From Pseudomonadota bacterium (GTDB lineage: Bacteria > Pseudomonadota > Gammaproteobacteria > Steroidobacterales > Steroidobacteraceae), in assembly GCA_023433705.1 (NCBI GenBank), contig JAEYUC010000028.1, forward strand, positions 1-35,461: DNA of 35,461 bases, given 5' to 3'. Both the position numbers and the translations under genes were made by a program. The notes under the pieces were generated by a model. It ran no database searches. It was not told where the DNA came from and saw only the letters and a program-made list of their open reading frames with translations. Below are positions 9,803-18,734 of this stretch, one piece after another. The stretch's first letter is position 1; every line of letters starts with the position of its first letter.

Positions 9803-11160
9803 TACGCCTTCGCCATCCGCAACGCGCCGTACGGTCCACGCTCCTCGCGCGTCAGCATGGCGTTCGCCTCGGCGTCGTTCTTGAACTTCTCGGCCTTCGG
9901 ATCCCATTCGAGCGGGCGGCCGAGCTTCATCGCGATCCAGCTCACGATGCACGCGGAGTTGCTGCGATGCGCGACGTCCGCGGGCGCGAGCGGCGCCTTG
10001 CGCGAATGCACGCTCTCGAGCCAGTTCTTGTGATGCGACTTGCTCACCGGCAGGCGCACCGAGAGGCCTTTCTCGTCGAGCAGCTTCGGATCGCTCGCGT
10101 CCAGTGGCGGCGGCGCCTTCTGCCCCGCGGTCGGATCGCTCGAGGTCGCGGCACCTTCGCCGCGCGACACCCAGATCCAGCCCTCGTCGCCGATGAACTT
10201 GAGGCCGTTCGGATTCTTGTCCGAAACGTGCACGGTGACACCCTTCGGATACTCGAGCGTCACGTCGTACGCGCCGTGCACGTTCCAGATGCGATCCGGG
10301 TCCGGGAATTCGCCGCGGCCGGAGACCTTCGTCGGCCCGGTGTGTTCGCAGTCGAGCGCCCAGTGCATGGTGTCGTAGTGATGCGAGCCCCAGCCCGTGA
10401 TCATGCCGAGACAGTACGCATCGTTGCGCAGCCAGCCGGGGCGGCTGTAGTCGCCGCGCGGATGGACACGCATCTCGGTGTAATACGCGAACGGCGTCGG
10501 GCCTAACCACTGGCTGAAATCGAGATTGGCCGGAATCGCCTCGGGCGGCGCGTTCGGCGCGGTCGGGTCCGTCGGCAGTCCGATCTCGACGCGCTGGATC
10601 TTCCCGGCTCGGCCCGAGCGCACGAGCTCGGCGGCGCGACGGAATTGCTCCCACGAACGCTGCTGGCTGCCGACCTGCAGGATGCGGCCCTTGCGGCGCA
10701 CCGCGTCGCGCAGGATCACGCCTTCGGCGAGCGTCATCGTGAACGGCTTCTGCAGGTACACGTCCTTGCCCGCGTTCACGGCCGCGAGCGCGAGCTCCGC
10801 GTGCCAGTGATCGGGCGTGCTGATGACGATGGCATCGATGTCGCGCCGGCCGATCATCTCGCGATAGTTCTGGTACGTGGCGATCTTCGGCACGCCGATG
10901 CCGCGATCGGTGTACGACTCGCCCGCCTTCTTGACGCCGTCCTCCATGCGGTTCGTGTCGACGTCGCACACCGCGACGAAGTCCGCGAGCCCGGACTTGA
11001 TGACTCCCGGCATGTCGTGGCTGAGCGCGATGCGGCCACAGCCGATCTGGCCCACCCGGATGCGGTTGTTCGCGCCCCAGACGCGCGAGGGAACGATCAT
11101 GGGGGCCGCGATCGCGCCCAGGGCGACGCCGCGCACGAGGTTTCGGCGAGTGATCTTCAT
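9802..11160 (-). CDS. Tat-exported Gfo/Idh/MocA oxidoreductase
   Basis: A 452-aa protein starting with a twin-arginine signal (MKITRRNLVRG, then GAIAAPMIVPSRVWGA), so it is exported folded, probably with cofactor bound. The Rossmann part has GQIGCGRIA as nucleotide loop, AVCDVDTNRM after the second strand (an Asp, favouring NAD), STPDHWHAE and the family LQKPFT motif. The Gfo-type C-terminal domain carries GWGSHHYDTMHWAL as the likely substrate and catalytic His region. Its TAA overlaps the ATG of the downstream Sec-exported paralogue. A perfect TATACT -10 box lies 34 bp upstream of the start; the ribosome site is weak. Related Tat-exported proteins act on glycosides; the substrate is unknown. 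Confidence 0.88.
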   Translation of the reverse strand: MKITRRNLVRGVALGAIAAPMIVPSRVWGANNRIRVGQIGCGRIALSHDMPGVIKSGLADFVAVCDVDTNRMEDGVKKAGESYTDRGIGVPKIATYQNYREMIGRRDIDAIVISTPDHWHAELALAAVNAGKDVYLQKPFTMTLAEGVILRDAVRRKGRILQVGSQQRSWEQFRRAAELVRSGRAGKIQRVEIGLPTDPTAPNAPPEAIPANLDFSQWLGPTPFAYYTEMRVHPRGDYSRPGWLRNDAYCLGMITGWGSHHYDTMHWALDCEHTGPTKVSGRGEFPDPDRIWNVHGAYDVTLEYPKGVTVHVSDKNPNGLKFIGDEGWIWVSRGEGAATSSDPTAGQKAPPPLDASDPKLLDEKGLSVRLPVSKSHHKNWLESVHSRKAPLAPADVAHRSNSACIVSWIAMKLGRPLEWDPKAEKFKNDAEANAMLTREERGPYGALRMAKA

Positions 11161-11193
11161 GTCATCGAGTCCGCGTGATTGGAAGGGTGGCCG

Positions 11194-11199
11194 AGTATA
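11194..11199 (-). promoter_or_regulatory. Candidate -10 element (TATACT) for the exported oxidoreductase pair
   Basis: Read on the minus strand, TATACT is an AT-rich island in very GC-rich DNA, 34 bp upstream of the 11160 ATG. The hexamer about 17 bp further up (GACTTC) is a poor -35 match, so a standard sigma-70 promoter is only suggested. The same gap contains a CGCGAA/TTCGCG inverted repeat at 11225-11246 after the permease stop, which lacks a T-tract. Confidence 0.35.
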
Positions 11200-11267
11200 T
11201 TCGCCGCCCCGCGCGGAAGTCTCCCGCGAAAATCCGTTACTTCGCGTGGTCCCTCGCGGGGCGCGGG

Positions 11268-12500
11268 CTATTCGTATCGCAGCGCTTCGATGGGATCCAG
11301 GCGCGCGGCCTTGCGGGCCGGATACAACCCGAACATCACGCCTACTCCCGCGCTCACGGCGAGCGCGATGACGACGATGTCGGTCCGCGTCACCATCGAC
11401 CAGCCGAATTTCGCGGCGAGCAGCTGACCGATGCCGATGCCGAGCAACACGCCGATCACGCCGCCGATCGCGGCCAGCGCCAGCGCCTCGATGAGGAACT
11501 GCGCCATGATGTCGGCCGGCTGCGCGCCCACGGCCATACGGATGCCGATCTCGCGGGTTCGCTCGGTGACCGACACCAGCATGATGTTCATGACACCGAT
11601 GCCACCGACGATGAGCGACACGAGCGCGATCGACGCGAGCAACGTGGTCATGGTCTGCGTGGTCGAGGTCAACATGCTGGTCATCTCGGCCATGCTGCTG
11701 GTCGAGAAATCGTCTTCGTCGTCGGGCCCGAGCCGGTGCCGCTCGCGCAGCAGCGCCGCGATCTCGACGCGCGCGCGCGGAATGGCCTCGGCGGACACGG
11801 CGCTCACGAAGATGCGGCCCGGCACGAACTTGCCGAGACCGCGTTGCATGCGTTGCTGGAACGCGGACAGCGGGATGATGATCACGTCGTCCTGATCCTG
11901 ACCCATGCCGTTCTGACCCTTCGGCGCGAGCACGCCGATGATCGTGAACGGAGCGTCGCGGATACGCACCACCTGGCCGACCGGATCCACGCCCGGGCCG
12001 AAGAGATTCTCGGCCGCGGTCTTGCCGATCACCGCGTTCTTCGCGGCGCCCGCCTGGTCGGAAGCCGAGAGCGGCTGACCGCTTTCGACCGGCCAGTTGC
12101 GGATCGTGAACCACTCCGGCGTCGTGCCCGACACCTGCGTGTTCCAGGTGTTCGTCTCCGAGATCACGGGCTGGCTCGCGTTCATCTGCGGAGCGGCCGC
12201 GAGGACGGAGGGCAGCTCGGTCTGGATCGCGCGCAGGTCTTCCCACGTGATCGTCGGTTGCGAACCGAATCCGCCGCGCCCGCCCGGACCCGAGCTCGAG
12301 CCCGAGAACAACATCACGACGTTGGTGCCCGCGCCTTCGATCGAGCTCTGGATGCGCGACTTCGCACCCTCGCCGATCGACACCATGCAGATGACCGCCG
12401 CGACGCCGATGATGATGCCGAGCGCGGTGAGGAACGAGCGCATCTTGTTCCGGCGCAGCGCGCGCGCCGCGAGTCGCAGGGTTTCGGTCGCGGAGATCAT
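11268..12500 (-). CDS. MacB-type ABC transporter permease (FtsX/MacB_PCD)
   Basis: A 410-aa inner-membrane protein. The first helix (MRSFLTALGIIIGVAAVICM) is followed by a periplasmic MacB-core domain (SRIQSSIEGAGTNVVMLFSG through IFVSAVSAEA), then three C-terminal helices with the FtsX signatures ERTREIGIRMAVGAQ and GLYPARKAARLDPIEALRYE. This is the four-helix topology of MacB without the fused ATPase. The ATG at 12500 overlaps the TGA of the ATPase gene (ATGA, 4 bp). With the adaptor 13234-14508 it should form a mechanotransmission-type exporter of peptides, macrolides or lipoprotein-like cargo together with a TolC encoded elsewhere; the cargo is unknown. A Gly/Ser-rich loop (SSSGPGGRGGFGS) lies in the periplasmic domain. 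Confidence 0.93.
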   Translation of the reverse strand: MISATETLRLAARALRRNKMRSFLTALGIIIGVAAVICMVSIGEGAKSRIQSSIEGAGTNVVMLFSGSSSGPGGRGGFGSQPTITWEDLRAIQTELPSVLAAAPQMNASQPVISETNTWNTQVSGTTPEWFTIRNWPVESGQPLSASDQAGAAKNAVIGKTAAENLFGPGVDPVGQVVRIRDAPFTIIGVLAPKGQNGMGQDQDDVIIIPLSAFQQRMQRGLGKFVPGRIFVSAVSAEAIPRARVEIAALLRERHRLGPDDEDDFSTSSMAEMTSMLTSTTQTMTTLLASIALVSLIVGGIGVMNIMLVSVTERTREIGIRMAVGAQPADIMAQFLIEALALAAIGGVIGVLLGIGIGQLLAAKFGWSMVTRTDIVVIALAVSAGVGVMFGLYPARKAARLDPIEALRYE

Positions 12501-13228
12501 GATGCCTGTGCCTCCATGCGCGCCTGCACTTCGGCCTGCAGCAGCGGTTGCTGGCGCACGTCGCTGATGATCGCGCCGTCCTTGAGCAGTAGTTTGCGTG
12601 CCGCGTAGGCGGCGATATCCGGTTCGTGCGTGACGAATACGATCGTCATTCCGGAGGCCTGCAGCTCGGTCAGCAGCTTCATGATCTCGATGCTGGTGGC
12701 CGAATCGAGATTACCCGTGGGCTCGTCCGCGAGGATCAGCGGCGGACGCGTGACCAGCGCGCGCGCGATCGCGACACGCTGTTGCTGGCCGCCCGAAAGC
12801 TGTGAGGGATGATGATTGTGGCGATGACCGAGACCGACGCGGTCGAGCGCTTCCTTCGCGCGCTTGTGCCGCTCCGCCGGCGGCACCTTCGCGTAGATCA
12901 GAGGTAGTTCGACGTTCTCCGCCGCGGTGGTGCGCCTGAGCAGGTTGAAGTTCTGGAACACGAATCCGATGAACTCGTTGCGCACGCGCGCGAGCTCGAT
13001 GCGCGAGAGCTGCGCGACGTCCCGATCCGCGAGCTTGTAGCTGCCGCGCGTGGGCGAATCGAGGCAGCCCAGGATGTTCATGAGCGTCGATTTGCCCGAA
13101 CCCGACGAACCCGAGATCGCGACGAACTCGCCCTTGTCGATGTCGAGGTTCACGTCGTGCAGCGCGGCGAACTCGGAATCGCCCGATTGGTAGACCTTCG
13201 CCAGATTGCGCAGCTCGATGAGCGCCAT
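12497..13228 (-). CDS. MacB/LolD-type ABC transporter ATPase
   Basis: A 243-aa cytoplasmic ATPase with Walker A GSSGSGKST (40-48), Q-loop FVFQNFNLL, signature LSGGQQQRVAIARAL, Walker B LILADEPTGNLDS and H-loop VFVTHEP. These place it in the MacB/LolD/FtsE group that drives FtsX-fold permeases. It is the middle gene of adaptor-ATPase-permease, starting 5 bp after the adaptor stop and overlapping the permease start by 4 bp, so the three are one transcriptional and translational unit. The C-terminus carries a short tail (VQARMEAQAS) beyond the usual end. Confidence 0.95.
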   Translation of the reverse strand: MALIELRNLAKVYQSGDSEFAALHDVNLDIDKGEFVAISGSSGSGKSTLMNILGCLDSPTRGSYKLADRDVAQLSRIELARVRNEFIGFVFQNFNLLRRTTAAENVELPLIYAKVPPAERHKRAKEALDRVGLGHRHNHHPSQLSGGQQQRVAIARALVTRPPLILADEPTGNLDSATSIEIMKLLTELQASGMTIVFVTHEPDIAAYAARKLLLKDGAIISDVRQQPLLQAEVQARMEAQAS

Positions 13229-13233
13229 GACGG

Positions 13234-14508
13234 TCAGAGGATCCTGAAGCCGCCGCGCGGGCCACCACGCTGTTGTCCGGGGTTGGCGCCGGCCATCGAG
13301 ACGATGACGTTTTCGCCTTCCTTCAGATCACCGCCGGTGATCTCGGTCACGCGACCATCGGAGATGCCGGCCGTGACCTGTCGCGGCTGCGGTTTGCCGT
13401 TCACGAGCACATAGACGGTGCGCTGCGCCTGCGCCGCCGCGGCAGCCCCGCCGCCTTCCGGCCCGCGCTGCTGGCGATTGCCGGCGCTTGCGCCGCCGGC
13501 GCCGCCCGGCCCGCGCGGCGCGCCCGCACCCGGACCGCCGAACCCTTCGGGACGAAAACGCATCGCGGCGTTCGGCACGCTGATCACGTTTTCACGACGA
13601 TCGGTGACCACGGTCACGGTCGCGGTCATGCCGGGCTTGAGTTTGAGTTCCTCGTTCGCGACGTCGATGACCGCGTCGTACGTCACGACGTTCTGCACCA
13701 CCTGCGGCGCATTGCGGATGTCGCGGATCTTTCCGCGGAACGGCTCGCCGGGATACGCATCGACGGTGAACGTCACGGGCATGCCCGGCTCGAGCCGGCC
13801 GATGTCGGATTCCGCGACGTTGGTGTGAACTTCCATCGCGCGCAGATCCTGCGCGATCGTGAAGATGACCGGCGCCTGCAACGATGCCGCGACCGTCTGA
13901 CCCACGTTCACCGCGCGCGAGATCACGACGCCATCGGTGGGCGAAACGATGTCGGTGTAACGCAGATTCGTACGGGCCTGATCGAGCGATGCCCTGGCCT
14001 GCGCGAGCTGGCCCTTTGCCTGTTCGACCGACGCGCGCGCCGCGCGCGCATTCGACACCGCGGTGTCGCGTTCGGTCTCCGAGATCAGCCGCTGCTCGAA
14101 CACTTCGCTCGCGCGACGGGCCTGGCGCTCGGCGTCCTCGGCCGTGACCTCGAGCCGCGCGACGTTCGCACGCGCCGCGGTGACGTTCGCTTCCGCCTGC
14201 ACGACCGCTGCCTGGAACAGCGACGGATCGATCTTCGCGATCTTCTCGCCCTTCTTCACTTTCGAATTGAAGTCCGCGTACAGCTCCTGGATGCGGCCTG
14301 ATACCTGGCTGCCGACATCGACGGTCACGACGGCCTGCAGGCTGCCCGACGTGCTGACGCGGGAGACGATGTCGCCGCGTTCGACGAGGGCGGTCTGGAA
14401 TTCAGGCGCATTCGCGTCGCTGGATGAACAGCGCCACAGGCCCAGTGAAACGAGTAGGACGATTGCGATGAGCCAGACGAGGCGTGAGCGAGGTATTTGT
14501 TTGAGCAA
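13234..14508 (-). CDS. MacA-like periplasmic adaptor (HlyD/RND family)
   Basis: A 424-aa membrane-fusion protein: N-terminal anchor helix (LVWLIAIVLLVSLGLW, about 10-25), lipoyl half-motifs (VSGRIQELYADFNSKVKKGE; IVSPTDGVVISRAVNVGQTV), a long coiled-coil hairpin between them (about 100-183), a beta-barrel domain, and a membrane-proximal domain. Residues about 320-360 form an unusual Gly/Ala/Pro-rich insert in the membrane-proximal domain, just after the SVPNAAMRF strand. It links an inner-membrane MacB-type pump to an outer-membrane TolC channel. First gene of the three-gene operon; the 91-bp upstream gap contains an AGCGC/GCGCT inverted repeat (14530-14544). Confidence 0.93.
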   Translation of the reverse strand: MLKQIPRSRLVWLIAIVLLVSLGLWRCSSSDANAPEFQTALVERGDIVSRVSTSGSLQAVVTVDVGSQVSGRIQELYADFNSKVKKGEKIAKIDPSLFQAAVVQAEANVTAARANVARLEVTAEDAERQARRASEVFEQRLISETERDTAVSNARAARASVEQAKGQLAQARASLDQARTNLRYTDIVSPTDGVVISRAVNVGQTVAASLQAPVIFTIAQDLRAMEVHTNVAESDIGRLEPGMPVTFTVDAYPGEPFRGKIRDIRNAPQVVQNVVTYDAVIDVANEELKLKPGMTATVTVVTDRRENVISVPNAAMRFRPEGFGGPGAGAPRGPGGAGGASAGNRQQRGPEGGGAAAAAQAQRTVYVLVNGKPQPRQVTAGISDGRVTEITGGDLKEGENVIVSMAGANPGQQRGGPRGGFRIL

Positions 14509-14599
14509 AGTCGTTATCCGATCAAATGAAGCGCTCTACGCGCTCAAGTGTAGATCAGATCGACCCTTTGACGTTCCGATAAAAGTTGTCGATCGCTTG

Positions 14600-17245
14600 T
14601 CAACCGCCGCGCGCCTTCGCCGTTACGTCGAGGTTGGACGCGTAGCGCGAACGTAATGCGCCGCCGTTCTTCAGCAGCGGCTCGAGATCGGCCACGGGCA
14701 AGGGCCGGCTGTGCAGGTAGCCCTGGGACTGATCGCAGCCGAGATTCGCGAGCATTTCGAGCTGTTCGGGCGTTTCGACGCCCTCGGCGATCGTCGTCAT
14801 GTTGAAGGCTTTTCCGAGCGCGATGATGGTCTGCGCCACGGTGCGGCCGGTGCCGCTGCCCGTGAGCACGTTCACGAACGAACGGTCGATCTTGAGCATG
14901 TCGACGGGCAGCTCCGCGAGCCGGCTCAGCGACGAATAACCCGTGCCGAAGTCGTCGATGGCGACGCGGATGCCGGACCGGCGCAGCAGGCGAAGTTGTG
15001 AGACCGCCGAACTTACGTCATCGATCAATACGCCTTCCGTTATCTCGATATCGATGCCGATGTTGTCCGCGCGCCATTCGCCAACGAGATCCAGCAGATG
15101 ATCGGCGAAGGTCCGCCGCTTGAGTTGCACCGGCGAAATGTTCACCGCGATCCGGCCCGGCGAGATACCCGCGCCCTGCCAGCGGCGCAGATCCGCCGCG
15201 GCCTGGCGCAGGATCCAGTCGCCCAGCGACACGATCAGTCCACTCGATTCGAGCAATGGCAGGAACACGCCCGGCATCACGAGCCCGGCTTCCGGATCGC
15301 GCCAGCGGACCAGCGCTTCGAGACCGCGCACCTGTCGGGTCTTGATGTCGACCTTGGGTTGGTAGTGCAGCTCGAATTCCTGGCGATCGACGGCGCCGCG
15401 CAGCCGATGTTCCATCGTCATGCGTGAGACGACGGCCGATGAGAGTTCGAGGCGATGCGGCAGGTACTTCTCGCCCGTGCTCTTCGCGCTCCTCAGTGCG
15501 GCCTCGGCGTTCTGCACGAGGGCGTTGGAGTCGTGTCCGTTGTCGGGATAACGCGCGAAGCCGCACTTCACATCCACTGGAATGCCGCGCCCGTCGACCG
15601 TGAACGGTGCGCGGAAGACTTCGACCACCTGCTCCTGCAGCCAGTGAATGGCTTCGTCCTCATCGCCGTCCGCTTCCATGATGAGCCCGAACGTGCCCCC
15701 GCCGAAATGCGCGAGTAGTTCGGTCGAGTCCATGTGGCGCTTGAGCCGATCCGCGACCTGCTGCAACAGCAGGTCGCCCGCGTGACGTCCGAAAGAATCA
15801 TTGAGCGACGACAGGTGTTCGATGTCGAGCACCGCGACCGCGGGCGTGCCGCGCCGCCCGATGCGCGGCTCGAGTGCGCGCACGAGCCGCTCGCAGAACA
15901 GGCCGCGTTTCGCGAGGCCGGTCAGCGGATCGAAGTACGAGAGGAAGCGGACCTCGTCCTCCTTGTGCAGGTACTGCAGGGCGAACGAGAGGTTGGCGAC
16001 CAGCTCGCGCAACATGCGCGATTCCTCGTCGCCCACGGCGCCCACGTCGAACGAGGTCAGCATCAGCGCGCCGACCGGCGTGCCGTCGACGACGAGTGGA
16101 TAGGCGACCACGCTGCGAAATCCGGAATCCAGCAACGGCGCGCGCGCCGCCAGCGGCATCTCGAGACTGTTGAGATCGTTGCAGATGAGCGGCGCCGACG
16201 TGCGCAGCACGCGGCCGATGACGCTCGAGTCGTCCTTGGAGCTCTCGGCGATGCTGAACGTGAGCTGCTGCGCGGCCTGGTTGTCGATGCTGCCAGACCA
16301 CGCCGCGGGACGCGCGCTGTGCGTGCCGGGCTCGATCAACGCGACCATCGCGCTCGCGTAACCGCCGGCCGTGGTCGCGAGCCTGCAGGCCTCGACCAGG
16401 ATCTCGCTGCGCTGGCGGATGCGGACCATCGCGCTGTTCACGCCCGAGAGCATCTTGAGCACGCGCGTGAGCCGGCTGATGTGTTTTTCCTGGCGGCGAC
16501 GCTCCGTGAAGTCGCGCTCGCTGCCGCGGTAACCGTTCACGTGGCCGGCGTCGTCGAGCAGCACGAGCATGTTGCGTTCGAGCCAGCGATAACTGCCGTT
16601 GCGATGCCGCCAGCGCGCCTGAAGGTTGGTCGCGGTGCGCTGGTTGGGCCCGAGCGTATGCATCGCGAAATCGAGCGCCGCGAGATCCTCCGGATGCACG
16701 TACTGCGAGGCGTTCGTGCCGAGGATGTCGGAAGGTTGATAGCCGAGGATCTGCCGGACCGATTCGCTGCAGAACGTGAAGCGGCCGTCGCGATCGTGCT
16801 CCCAGATCCAGTCCTGCGATGTCGCCACGATGTCTCGCAGTTGCTGCTCGAGCGCGCGTTGTTGCCGGCGCGACTGCGCGTCGCTCAACGCGCGGCGCAC
16901 CGCGGGCGCGAGCCGCTCGAGGTTGGTCTTGAGGACATAATCGACGGCGCCGCGCTGCAGGGCGTCGATCGCGCGTTCCTCGCCGATCGTGCCGGACAAG
17001 AAGATGAACGGAATGTCGGGCGCGCGGGACTGCGCCATCTCGAGCGCGCTCAGGCCGTCGAACCCGGGCAGCGTGAAGTCGGAGAGGATTAAGTCAGGTC
17101 GCGTCGCCTCGAGCGCTTCGCGCAGCCCCGATTCGGAGTCCACGCGCGACCACTGGCACGAAAAGCCGCCCGCCTCGAGGTGACGGACAGCGATTTCGGC
17201 CTCCATGGGCATGTCTTCGACGAGGATCAACCGGACCGACTGCAT
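14600..17245 (-). CDS. REC-PAS-GAF-GGDEF-EAL cyclic-di-GMP protein (probable phosphodiesterase)
   Basis: An 881-aa modular protein. REC spans about 1-120 with phosphoacceptor Asp56 (LILSDFTLPG) and Lys106; PAS about 140-260 (YRWLERNMLVLLDDAGHVNG); GAF about 280-430; GGDEF about 440-600; EAL about 610-865. The GGDEF domain keeps DPLTGL but its signature reads GGGTF, so cyclase activity is probably lost. The EAL domain keeps EALVRW, NIS, EITE, IDDFGTGYSSL, LKIDRSF and AEGVET, so phosphodiesterase activity is expected. ATG at 17245 is chosen because a REC domain starts there and a GGGAGGGAAGG purine run precedes it; the longer frame to 17281 adds only non-conserved residues. It is divergent from a REC-kinase gene, which may phosphorylate it. 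Confidence 0.92.
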   Translation of the reverse strand: MQSVRLILVEDMPMEAEIAVRHLEAGGFSCQWSRVDSESGLREALEATRPDLILSDFTLPGFDGLSALEMAQSRAPDIPFIFLSGTIGEERAIDALQRGAVDYVLKTNLERLAPAVRRALSDAQSRRQQRALEQQLRDIVATSQDWIWEHDRDGRFTFCSESVRQILGYQPSDILGTNASQYVHPEDLAALDFAMHTLGPNQRTATNLQARWRHRNGSYRWLERNMLVLLDDAGHVNGYRGSERDFTERRRQEKHISRLTRVLKMLSGVNSAMVRIRQRSEILVEACRLATTAGGYASAMVALIEPGTHSARPAAWSGSIDNQAAQQLTFSIAESSKDDSSVIGRVLRTSAPLICNDLNSLEMPLAARAPLLDSGFRSVVAYPLVVDGTPVGALMLTSFDVGAVGDEESRMLRELVANLSFALQYLHKEDEVRFLSYFDPLTGLAKRGLFCERLVRALEPRIGRRGTPAVAVLDIEHLSSLNDSFGRHAGDLLLQQVADRLKRHMDSTELLAHFGGGTFGLIMEADGDEDEAIHWLQEQVVEVFRAPFTVDGRGIPVDVKCGFARYPDNGHDSNALVQNAEAALRSAKSTGEKYLPHRLELSSAVVSRMTMEHRLRGAVDRQEFELHYQPKVDIKTRQVRGLEALVRWRDPEAGLVMPGVFLPLLESSGLIVSLGDWILRQAAADLRRWQGAGISPGRIAVNISPVQLKRRTFADHLLDLVGEWRADNIGIDIEITEGVLIDDVSSAVSQLRLLRRSGIRVAIDDFGTGYSSLSRLAELPVDMLKIDRSFVNVLTGSGTGRTVAQTIIALGKAFNMTTIAEGVETPEQLEMLANLGCDQSQGYLHSRPLPVADLEPLLKNGGALRSRYASNLDVTAKARGG

Positions 17246-17267
17246 GTGTCCTTCCCTCCCCTGACTG

Positions 17268-17297
17268 TAGTTAGGCTCCAAAGAGGCCTCAGGTCAA
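17268..17297 (-). promoter_or_regulatory. Candidate promoter for the REC-EAL gene
   Basis: On the minus strand TTGACC (17297-17292) is followed after 18 bp by TAACTA (17273-17268), 22 bp before the ATG at 17245. The -35 fits the sigma-70 consensus well and the -10 poorly. The rest of the 298-bp divergent gap 17246-17543 is lower in GC than its flanks and shows no ORF or clear repeat. Confidence 0.35.
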
Positions 17298-17543
17298 GCA
17301 CTGTGAGGGGGCGAATCAACGGAAGTACGCATGTTTGCGCCATCGCGTCCCCGACACCATCGGCACGCTAACTAGTACCGACCCGCAGTCACGGAGCCCG
17401 CGATTTTCACGTGGGACTCGTCCGACACAAGTTATCAGGCATAACCTTAGGGATTTGGACTTCTGGGTGCCCCGGAGGAAACTAGCGCGCAGATCAATGA
17501 ATCGGGCGCCCGCCCGGAGGTAATTCGTCATTGCGGAGCAAGG

Positions 17544-18734
17544 ATGAGCGAGGACACTAGACGACGCATGCCAAGGCGGGAACCTGAGACCCCGGCGGAA
17601 GCGCCCCACGAACAAAAGCCGGCGCCGAAGTTTCACCTGCTGATCGTGGACGACGAACCGGCGTCCATGCGGGCGTTATGCGACACCCTCGAATACGAAG
17701 GCTACGCGACCACCGGATTCACGACTCCGTCCGAGGCCCTCGCGGCCATGCGCGAACAGCAGTTCGACCTGCTGCTCGCGGACCTGCAGATGCCCGGCAC
17801 CAACGGCATCGATCTCATGAGATCCGCCCAGCTCATCGATCCGACACTGGTCGCGATCATCATGACCGGGCACGGCGCGCTCGATACCGCCATCGCGGCC
17901 ATGAAAGCCGGCGCGCTCGATTACATCCAGAAGCCGATGAAGCTCGCGACCACCCTGCCCGTGCTCGAGCGTGCGTTGTCGATACGCCAGCTGCGCATCG
18001 AGAAGACGCGGCTCGAACTGAACGTGCGCGAGCGCACCGAGGAACTGAAGATCGCGAATCGCGAGCTCGAGGCGTTTTCGTATTCCGTGTCGCACGATCT
18101 GCGCGCACCGCTGCGCGCGGTCTCGACGTTCACGCAGGCGTTGCTCAAGGAGCACGTCGACAACCTTTCGGATGAAGGCCGACGGCTGTTGCAGAACGTG
18201 AACGCCGGCGCGTCGCACATGGACCGGCTCATCACCGATCTGCTGCGCCTGTCGCAACTCAACCGCCAGCCGCTCAACAAGCAGCCCGTGAAGCTCGGCG
18301 AACTCGCGCAAAAGGTCTACGACGGCATGACGCAGGATCGCGCCGGCCGCGACATCGAATTCGTGGTCGCGGACATGCCGGCCTGGGAAGTCGACGCGGG
18401 GCTCATCCAGCAGGTCTTCGTGAACCTGCTGTCGAACGCGATCAAGTTCACTCGCGAGCGCGAGAAGGCTCGCATCGAAGTCGGCTACCGGATGGACGGC
18501 ACGTCGCTCGTCGTGTTCGTGAAGGACAACGGCGTCGGCTTCAACATGAAGTACATGAACAAGTTGTTCGGCGTGTTCCAGCGCCTGCACTCGGCCGACC
18601 AGTTCGAGGGAACCGGCGTCGGACTATCCATCGTCCGGCGCATCGTCGAACGACACGGCGGCAAGGTGTGGGTCGACGGCGATCAGGACCAGGGCGCGAC
18701 GTTCTACTTCAGCCTGCCCGGCAGTTCTCAGTAG
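17544..18734 (+). CDS. Hybrid response regulator/sensor histidine kinase
   Basis: A 396-aa cytoplasmic protein without membrane segments. It has an N-terminal receiver (HLLIVDDEPA; phosphoacceptor Asp80 in LLLADLQMPG; Lys130), a coiled coil (about 150-178), HisKA with His184 (SYSVSHDLRAPLRAV), and an HATPase with N-box FVNLLSNAIKF, G1 VKDNGVGFN and G2 GTGVGLSIVRRIVERHGG. The kinase core is of the type found in bacteriophytochromes. With its receiver in front of the kinase it takes phosphate from another kinase and passes it on, or is gated by it. GGAG lies 5 nt before the ATG. It diverges from the REC-EAL gene (14600-17245), a likely partner. Its TAG abuts the stop of the convergent hydrolase gene with no spacer. 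Confidence 0.92.
   Translation: MSEDTRRRMPRREPETPAEAPHEQKPAPKFHLLIVDDEPASMRALCDTLEYEGYATTGFTTPSEALAAMREQQFDLLLADLQMPGTNGIDLMRSAQLIDPTLVAIIMTGHGALDTAIAAMKAGALDYIQKPMKLATTLPVLERALSIRQLRIEKTRLELNVRERTEELKIANRELEAFSYSVSHDLRAPLRAVSTFTQALLKEHVDNLSDEGRRLLQNVNAGASHMDRLITDLLRLSQLNRQPLNKQPVKLGELAQKVYDGMTQDRAGRDIEFVVADMPAWEVDAGLIQQVFVNLLSNAIKFTREREKARIEVGYRMDGTSLVVFVKDNGVGFNMKYMNKLFGVFQRLHSADQFEGTGVGLSIVRRIVERHGGKVWVDGDQDQGATFYFSLPGSSQ

Noticed and set aside
9802..11160. Assigning the Tat-exported oxidoreductase to glycoside hydrolase family GH109
   Set aside because: It shares the fold and Tat export, but its LQKPFT and GWGSHHYDTMHW motifs do not resemble the GH109 enzymes I know.
11225..11246. CGCGAA..TTCGCG hairpin after the permease gene as a Rho-independent terminator
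   Set aside because: Six-base stem with a ten-base loop and no T-tract; mentioned only under the nearby promoter.
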